Source: Nitrososphaerales archaeon TH526 (GTDB lineage Archaea; Thermoproteota; Nitrososphaeria; Nitrososphaerales; Nitrososphaeraceae). Taken from it: a DNA stretch of 9,839 bases. The notes beneath the pieces are model-generated. The model did no database searches, was not told the origin of the DNA, and was given only the letters and a program-made list of their open reading frames with translations. Positions 6,077 through 9,839 of this stretch are shown piece by piece. The stretch lies in contig JAATVR010000301.1 in the NCBI GenBank assembly GCA_014523665.1, forward strand, positions 1-9,839, in the 5' to 3' direction. Within the stretch, counting starts at the first letter, position 1. Each line of letters starts with the position of its first letter. A program made the translations under genes and the position numbers.

Positions 6077-6421
6077 TAAAGAATGTACTTCGAAATGCTT
6101 AATATAAGTATATATCAATTAAGGGGGGATTCAAAAGGTGCCATAGTTTATGGTTTTATAGGCTTTCTTTCACGATAGGCGCTAGAGATCGTCAGTGCCC
6201 ATTAGTTCTTAGGCTGTTAGGTTTCGGACAGGGTAGAGTTGGCTTTAATTCATCTATGGTCACAACACAACTCAAGTTACAAACAAGCTTTAACATGATA
6301 TAATTGTCCTGGCTGCATTTAAAGTAATCCTGCTATCAGCTCGTGCAGATTACCTAACTAACACTCGAATGTGTGGATAATTGCTATTCTGCTTACAACA
6401 TAACAGCGTCTAAGCTAGCAG
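6077..6421. other. Non-coding gap between the COX II gene and sufC
   Basis: The gap is 345 bp. The left end carries the sufC promoter. The rest has only very short reading frames on either strand, such as a 15-codon ATG frame at 6256. By eye I see no tRNA-like fold, no long hairpin and no T tract right after the COX II stop on the minus strand; only a weak 4-bp stem (ACAC/GTGT, near 6362-6375) is visible. AT-rich blocks near 6297-6304 and 6318-6325 could be further promoter elements. No function can be assigned. Confidence 0.4.
6098..6115 (-). promoter_or_regulatory. TATA box of the sufC-chdC-DUF1802-AKR cluster
   Basis: The minus strand reads TATATACTTATATTAAG, with its proximal part centred about 27 bp before ATG 6076. 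No Shine-Dalgarno lies between, so transcription probably begins at or next to the start codon. This supports ATG 6076 over the TTG at 6118. Confidence 0.55.
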
Positions 6422-7249
6422 CTATTTGACCGTCATACTACCTAGCATGTAAGGATGGACCGAACAGTAGAATGGATGATCTCCAGCTGCAAGACTGGCA
6501 GTATCTATCTGAGCTGTTGCGCCTGCATCGATGATACTTGTGTCAAACTGGCTTCCCGATTCAGGATCTTCCGGTCCAGAGCCACTTGTGGCAGTATGAG
6601 GTACTGTGTCTTGATTTGATACTTCCACTACATCTCCAGCAGTGACTGATAATGGATCAGGATCATACGCTGGATTTCCTTGCACTGACGCACCTTCTAG
6701 TATATTGAGAGTCACTGAAGGTCCTGCTGCAGTGCTGGTTTGGTTGGTCTGATTGCCCGAAGCGGCTGAAGGTGATGCAACCGGTGCGGCAGTGGTTGTC
6801 GGTGCTGATTCTGGTGATTGTGACTCTGCAGAGGCAGGTTCAACAAATAATTTACCTCTCATGTTATAATGAAGCAATCCACAATATTCCCTGCATTGAA
6901 TCAAATATTCCCCTGGAACGTCAAACACATTCCAGAGCGTGTTAATGCGTCCGGGAACAGCATCCATCAGTATAACGAAATCAGGTACATTGAAATCGTG
7001 GATAACGTCTTGAGAAGTAATTTCAAACCTATACGGAACGTTCTGTTTAACGTGCAATTCACCAACCTCCTTTGTCCCATCTTCATGCTCAAAGGTCCAA
7101 AACCATTGCTGTCCAATAACCTTTATAGTCTCTGCATTCGGAGGGGCAGCTTCAAGTTGATGCTCTACGTTCCACGCAGATGCACCGACCCAGCACAGAA
7201 TTGATATTACAGCCCCGATATAGATCCATTCTATTGTAGCATGACCCAT
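6422..7249 (-). CDS. coxB: Cytochrome c oxidase subunit II (helix 2 and CuA domain) fused to a plastocyanin-like domain
   Basis: The 275-aa protein has one membrane helix (about 8-26), a CuA cupredoxin domain to about 137, an Ala/Ser/Thr/Pro-rich linker (about 138-177) and a second cupredoxin domain at 178-275. CuA ligands are all present: His84, Cys119, Glu121, Cys123, His127 and Met130, in CREYCGLLHYNM. The C-terminal domain has a type 1 blue-copper set: His218 in VPHTATSG, then Cys262, His265 and Met268 in YCSVHPYM. Both copper domains would face the outside. CuA accepts electrons for the haem-copper oxidase, and the tethered blue-copper domain may replace a soluble plastocyanin donor. The N-terminus MGHATIEWIY matches the second helix of standard COX II; the first helix is encoded by the gene just upstream. 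AAGGAGG at 7266-7260 gives a good start for ATG 7249. Subunit I is not in the window. Confidence 0.92.
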   Translation of the reverse strand: MGHATIEWIYIGAVISILCWVGASAWNVEHQLEAAPPNAETIKVIGQQWFWTFEHEDGTKEVGELHVKQNVPYRFEITSQDVIHDFNVPDFVILMDAVPGRINTLWNVFDVPGEYLIQCREYCGLLHYNMRGKLFVEPASAESQSPESAPTTTAAPVASPSAASGNQTNQTSTAAGPSVTLNILEGASVQGNPAYDPDPLSVTAGDVVEVSNQDTVPHTATSGSGPEDPESGSQFDTSIIDAGATAQIDTASLAAGDHPFYCSVHPYMLGSMTVK

Positions 7250-7254
7250 AACTG

Positions 7255-7530
7255 CTATGCCTCCTTCTTTTCAGTTCGCACCCTATTTTTAGGGTTGGAT
7301 TCCCTGAATCGCCAGTAGATGTAAACTAACGTACCTTGAACCAGCGCGCCTACTACAAAAGCCGCTACCATACCTTGATAGAAGAGGTCCCATACCGCCA
7401 CTCTTCTTATAATAAGATCTTCAGCTCCCTGAGCATATACATGGATGAAATTGCTTCCGAAAATAGACAAATAACAAATAACCGATAGGCATCCTATCAT
7501 GGTCCAAGGTAATGCTGATCTAGATACCAT
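7255..7530 (-). CDS. Small membrane protein equivalent to the first helix of COX II
   Basis: The protein is 91 aa from ATG 7530. Residues 8-34 look like a signal peptide or first helix ending at VYAQ, with possible cleavage after Ala33. A second hydrophobic helix (about 51-73, GMVAAFVVGALVQGTLVYIYW) is followed by basic WRFRESNPKNR. That pattern of a hydrophobic helix ending in Tyr/Trp-x-Arg-x-Arg is that of transmembrane helix 1 of cytochrome oxidase subunit II. The next gene begins with residues typical of helix 2 (GHATIEWIY), with only 5 nt between stop and start and a different frame. I infer that the two products assemble into one COX II membrane hairpin. It could also be an independent small oxidase subunit. 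The gene opens the COX II transcript, with a TATA-like box about 42 bp upstream. Confidence 0.75.
   Translation of the reverse strand: MVSRSALPWTMIGCLSVICYLSIFGSNFIHVYAQGAEDLIIRRVAVWDLFYQGMVAAFVVGALVQGTLVYIYWRFRESNPKNRVRTEKKEA
7260..7266 (-). promoter_or_regulatory. Shine-Dalgarno for the CuA gene inside the upstream gene's end
   Basis: AAGGAGG on the minus strand lies 10 nt before ATG 7249 and within the last codons of the 91-aa gene, whose TAG is at 7257-7255. This strong site argues that the two ORFs are separate, coupled genes and not one gene broken by a sequencing error. Confidence 0.7.
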
Positions 7531-7566
7531 TCCAGATTCACTCGTTAGCTCATTAGCCCCGTACTT

Positions 7567-7576
7567 CTAATTTAAG
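7567..7576 (-). promoter_or_regulatory. TATA-like box of the split COX II genes
   Basis: CTTAAATTAG on the minus strand is centred about 42 bp before ATG 7530, predicting a start of transcription near 7545 and a leader of about 15 nt. It is inferred from composition and spacing only. Confidence 0.35.
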
Positions 7577-7630
7577 GTTTCTAATACGGGTCACAGGTTA
7601 CAATGTTTATGAAACCATTACCAAGTTTCG

Positions 7631-8773
7631 TCATAACTTATTCCCTGATTGTTGTTGGTATCGGATAAGCTCCGATCTAAACCTTCGACGTTCCCATATC
7701 ATGAGGTACACCACCCCTCCCACCAATATCGCTTCAGTCGATTTAGCAAGTACACCCGCAACATCAATCTGCTCGGCAACATTGTTAGGTGATAAAGGAG
7801 GCGGAAAAATCACAGAATAAAGATATAGTCCAAGCAATACAGAGCTACCAATCAGACCAAACAGGTTCAAGATCGCCGTTTTCCTATAGTGTGTTCGAAC
7901 CGAGGCTATGTCATTTGAGATCTTGGATTCGTTTAATGAAACCAATACGTACACTATACCATACGCGAATTGAGCTGCTCCCGCGGCGAAGAGGAAGATA
8001 CTGTATTCGATTCTTAAAGAAGCGTGTCCAGGGAAAACCGCAATATGCACAAAACCCGCGGCCATAGCTAGGAACAAGATACAATACTTTAACACTTGTT
8101 TATCTCCAATATTTGCAGACATGATTGTCTTTCTTCTCTTAAGAAAGATAAGGCCAAGAACCGCCCCTAGTACTGCAATGCCCATAAAAATTCCGGTGAA
8201 TATCGAGCCGAGATAGATCGTGCCAAAATTATTAGTTACAGAAATATTCATCAATCCTCGTTCACAGTCACAGCCAGAACTATCCAAAAGTGTACTTCTT
8301 GCGGGACTGGAAAGGCCTATTCTACCCTCACTAGCAGGTGAATCATCAACCACGCTCACGACCAGCGCATAATTACCGATCTGGGGAAATGTGTAATAGA
8401 GCCTAAAATCGCCAACATCGTGCTTGGTCCAGGGAAAAACTGCGAGCCGGTCGCCGGATTTCTCATCATAGATTTCGACCATAGTTACAATATTTGTCAT
8501 GTCGTTCCCTCTGTTGTCTTGGATACTGAAAATAATTCCAGCCGGCTGTCCAGGTCGTGGATAGTCTGGCTCCATGCCCTGAAATATATAATATTTACCA
8601 ACTCCGGAGAAGCCCCCATTGTAATGTGGGAGATGTTCTAGATGAGAAAAAGCGAAGTTAGTAGAGGCAAAGCTAAGGATAACAAGCGGTAGACAGTATA
8701 GGAATAACATGAAAAGAACAAAAACGCTACGAGGTCCTGATATGTTAGGCTTGAACCTAGTGAATAAATCCAT
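7631..8773 (-). CDS. Six-helix membrane protein with exported beta-rich domain, next to COX II
   Basis: The protein is 380 aa from ATG 8773. An N-terminal helix (about 17-40) acts as signal or anchor. An exported beta-rich domain (about 45-180) contains HLEHLPHYNGG, YPRPGQPAGIIFSIQD, and FRLYYTFPQIGNYALVVSV, an Ig-like pattern resembling YtkA-type domains of copper-associated membrane proteins. CDC at 168-170 may be a disulfide or metal site. Five more helices follow at about 187-211, 228-249, 256-280, 300-323 and 345-360. The segment VHIAVFPGH (242-250) plus EYSIFLFAAGAAQFAYG (256-272) resembles a motif I associate with small membrane proteins of bacteria and archaea with conserved His. It precedes the split COX II genes on the same strand by 100 bp, which have their own promoter-like box. 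A role in copper delivery or oxidase assembly is a guess from location and His-rich motifs. Confidence 0.7.
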   Translation of the reverse strand: MDLFTRFKPNISGPRSVFVLFMLFLYCLPLVILSFASTNFAFSHLEHLPHYNGGFSGVGKYYIFQGMEPDYPRPGQPAGIIFSIQDNRGNDMTNIVTMVEIYDEKSGDRLAVFPWTKHDVGDFRLYYTFPQIGNYALVVSVVDDSPASEGRIGLSSPARSTLLDSSGCDCERGLMNISVTNNFGTIYLGSIFTGIFMGIAVLGAVLGLIFLKRRKTIMSANIGDKQVLKYCILFLAMAAGFVHIAVFPGHASLRIEYSIFLFAAGAAQFAYGIVYVLVSLNESKISNDIASVRTHYRKTAILNLFGLIGSSVLLGLYLYSVIFPPPLSPNNVAEQIDVAGVLAKSTEAILVGGVVYLMIWERRRFRSELIRYQQQSGNKL

Positions 8774-8802
8774 ACGGGATGTAAATTAGTGAGGGCTCAA
8801 AC

Positions 8803-8815
8803 TATTTAATTTATT
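8803..8815 (-). promoter_or_regulatory. TATA-like box of the six-helix membrane protein gene
   Basis: AATAAATTAAATA on the minus strand is centred about 35 bp before ATG 8773. It predicts transcription starting a few bases before the ATG, so the mRNA has almost no leader. No Shine-Dalgarno is seen. Confidence 0.45.
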
Positions 8816-8934
8816 ACACACAGAGACAGAGTTGATTCACTTTGCCCCCCCCTAGAAGTTATTCGAGTTGTAGGAATGATGGTCATAATAAAGATGTTAA
8901 TGTAACCCAAATTTCTTCACGATCAAACTCCCCC

Positions 8935-9558
8935 TTATTCTTCAAAGTATCTGTTGATACTCATTAAATTTACAGCCGAGAGTGAATAGACCTGGCTCTC
9001 TTGCCTAAGTATAGTTAATGACGCATTGCGTATGTGCCATCTATAGAGTGACTTTGGATTAAGATCTAAAAGAACAGAAATCGCCGCTTTGATCGGATCT
9101 AGATGAGTTATAAGAAGAACATTCTCATCCTCGCATCTGTGTCCAAGTTCTTCGAGCAGATTGTTCATACGATTTTTTACAGATATAAATGATTCAACGC
9201 CGTAACTAAGCAAGGTAGGATCATTTCCTGAATAAAATTTAAGGAAAAGATTGCCATATTTTTGAACTATCTCTTCGTAATTCATGCCAACCAATTTTCC
9301 TAACTCAATCTCATAGAGCCGTTCATCTACCTCGTAGGTGGTGCCCAATATCTCACATACTATTTTTGCAGTTTCGATTGTTCTAATTACTGGGCTAACG
9401 AGTATCCTGGTTATCGGAATCTCCTTCAAGTACATAGCAGTGTCTGCAACCTGATGCTTTCCATACTCTGTAAGGTGTGCTTCAACATGTCTACCTACCA
9501 AGATCTTGTTTACATTATTCTCTGCCTGTCCATGTCGCATCATAATCGTCAACGGCAA
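8935..9558 (-). CDS. Histidine phosphatase (phosphoglycerate mutase-like) family protein
   Basis: This protein of about 207 aa has the branch-1 histidine phosphatase signature MRHGQAENN (7-15), where His9 would carry the phosphate and Arg8 binds it. Arg59 in SPVIRTIETA is the second phosphate-binding Arg, Glu83 in LYEIELGKLVG is the likely proton donor, and His152 in LLITHLDPIK closes the site. The usual SHG of the family is THL here, a small variation. The protein is cytoplasmic. The substrate cannot be told: cofactor-dependent mutase, alpha-ribazole phosphatase and general phosphatase all share these motifs. The start is uncertain. TTG 9558 (with AGG just before) keeps strand beta-1 whole; ATG 9543 or 9540 would remove part of it. 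The gene diverges from the F420-dependent reductase gene. Confidence 0.87.
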   Translation of the reverse strand: MPLTIMMRHGQAENNVNKILVGRHVEAHLTEYGKHQVADTAMYLKEIPITRILVSPVIRTIETAKIVCEILGTTYEVDERLYEIELGKLVGMNYEEIVQKYGNLFLKFYSGNDPTLLSYGVESFISVKNRMNNLLEELGHRCEDENVLLITHLDPIKAAISVLLDLNPKSLYRWHIRNASLTILRQESQVYSLSAVNLMSINRYFEE

Positions 9559-9587
9559 CCTAAATCTTCATGATTGTAGTCAATCCT

Positions 9588-9600
9588 TACATATTAAAAT
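9588..9600. promoter_or_regulatory. Shared AT-rich promoter element of two divergent genes
   Basis: TACATATTAAAAT lies in the gap of roughly 100-140 bp between the histidine phosphatase (minus) and the F420-dependent reductase (plus). Read on the minus strand it sits about 35 bp before TTG 9558. On the plus strand it would start a transcript with a leader of about 40-75 nt. A single element cannot be assigned firmly to either gene. Confidence 0.35.
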
Positions 9601-9696
9601 GCATTGTTGAGTAAACCAACAAGTGAAGACAGCCATTTAGACAAGTAGAAGGTTGAGAAAATGTTTTCATACTCGAGCCTGTTGGATCTGAATAGG

Positions 9697-9839
9697 ATGA
9701 AGATCGGTATTGTCGGCGGAACAGGAGGAATGGGGGAAGGGTTTGCACTACGCTGGTGCTTGAAGCACGATATCTTCATTGGGTCTCGTGACGCAACTAA
9801 AGCCAATGAAGCTGCAAAACAGTATATGATTTCAGCTAA
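9697..9839 (+). CDS. npdG: NADPH-dependent F420 reductase, N-terminal part (runs off window)
   Basis: The frame encodes MKIGIVGGTGGMGEGFALRW, then HDIFIGSRDATKANEAA, and is cut by the window edge after about 47 codons. The Rossmann start GIVGGTGGMGEG and the NADP-binding GSRD (Ser-Arg after strand beta-2, for the 2'-phosphate) are those of F420H2:NADP oxidoreductase, which passes hydride between F420H2 and NADP+. Ammonia-oxidising archaea are known to make F420. An in-frame ATG at 9661 would add 12 residues, with GGTTGAG upstream. I chose 9697 because family members begin just before the first beta strand. Only the N-terminus is visible, so a related NADP-binding reductase is possible. Confidence 0.82.
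   Translation, partial: MKIGIVGGTGGMGEGFALRWCLKHDIFIGSRDATKANEAAKQYMISA

Noticed and set aside
6077..6118. Longer SufC starting at TTG 6118
   Set aside because: The extra 14 codons run through the TATA-like block; ATG 6076 fits both the SufC length and promoter spacing.
6869..7204. Plus-strand open frame antisense to the CuA domain
   Set aside because: It is a shadow of the COX II coding sequence; the real frame has all the copper ligands.
7250..7257. COX II split explained by a sequencing frameshift
   Set aside because: The separate ATG has its own strong AAGGAGG at proper spacing, so I prefer a real split, although only read data can settle it.
8845..8852. Run of eight C in the gap before the histidine phosphatase gene stop
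   Set aside because: It is a single homopolymer in non-coding DNA with no paired structure; it could be phase-variable in principle, but nothing depends on it here.
9594..9806. Minus-strand 70-codon frame at the right edge
   Set aside because: It is antisense to the F420-dependent NADP reductase start, which has a clear Rossmann motif.
1..9839. CRISPR arrays, insertion sequences, integrase or attachment sites
   Set aside because: No regularly spaced repeats, transposase or integrase motifs were seen, and the tRNA-Ser is intact with no visible repeated 3' end elsewhere in the window.

Overview
The window looks like the chromosome of an ammonia-oxidising-type archaeon (Nitrososphaeria/Thaumarchaeota). 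This is inferred from the gene content: a fused AhbA-AhbB siroheme decarboxylase, a DUF1802 protein, SufC, a copper-rich cytochrome oxidase subunit II carrying a plastocyanin-like domain, and the start of an F420-dependent NADP reductase. The class II tRNA-Ser, TATA-like boxes about 27 bp before several starts, apparently leaderless genes mixed with Shine-Dalgarno-led ones, and TTG/GTG starts also fit an archaeon. I cannot place it to genus.

Layout. Positions 1-1700 hold tRNA-Ser(GCU) on the minus strand and three unrecognised small ORFs. One of these (+, 265-720) carries an HExxH metallopeptidase-like motif. A fused siroheme decarboxylase (ahbAB, +) occupies 1853-2845. It is followed by a long imperfect inverted repeat and a T-rich tract in the convergent gap. 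On the minus strand, from 6076 down to 2988, lies a tight co-directional cluster: sufC, a chlorite-dismutase-superfamily protein that most resembles coproheme decarboxylase (ChdC/HemQ), a DUF1802 protein and an aldo/keto reductase.

A 345-bp non-coding gap (6077-6421) follows. Beyond it, also on the minus strand, is a respiratory group: a six-helix membrane protein with an exported beta-rich domain (7631-8773), a 91-aa protein equivalent to the first helix of COX II (7255-7530), and a protein carrying the second helix, the CuA domain and a fused blue-copper domain (6422-7249). COX II is therefore split at its front and extended at its back. A histidine phosphatase (minus) and a truncated F420-dependent NADP reductase (plus) diverge from a shared AT-rich promoter region at the right edge.

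How the genes fit together. The most coherent theme is metal-cofactor supply to the terminal oxidase. AhbAB starts siroheme-to-heme conversion, the ChdC-like protein could carry out the last decarboxylation from coproheme, SufC powers Fe-S assembly, and the COX II genes encode the copper entry site of a haem-copper oxidase. The most interesting points are the possible Ahb/ChdC hybrid haem route, the split COX II and its C-terminal plastocyanin-like fusion. No CRISPR array, insertion sequence or phage gene is visible.
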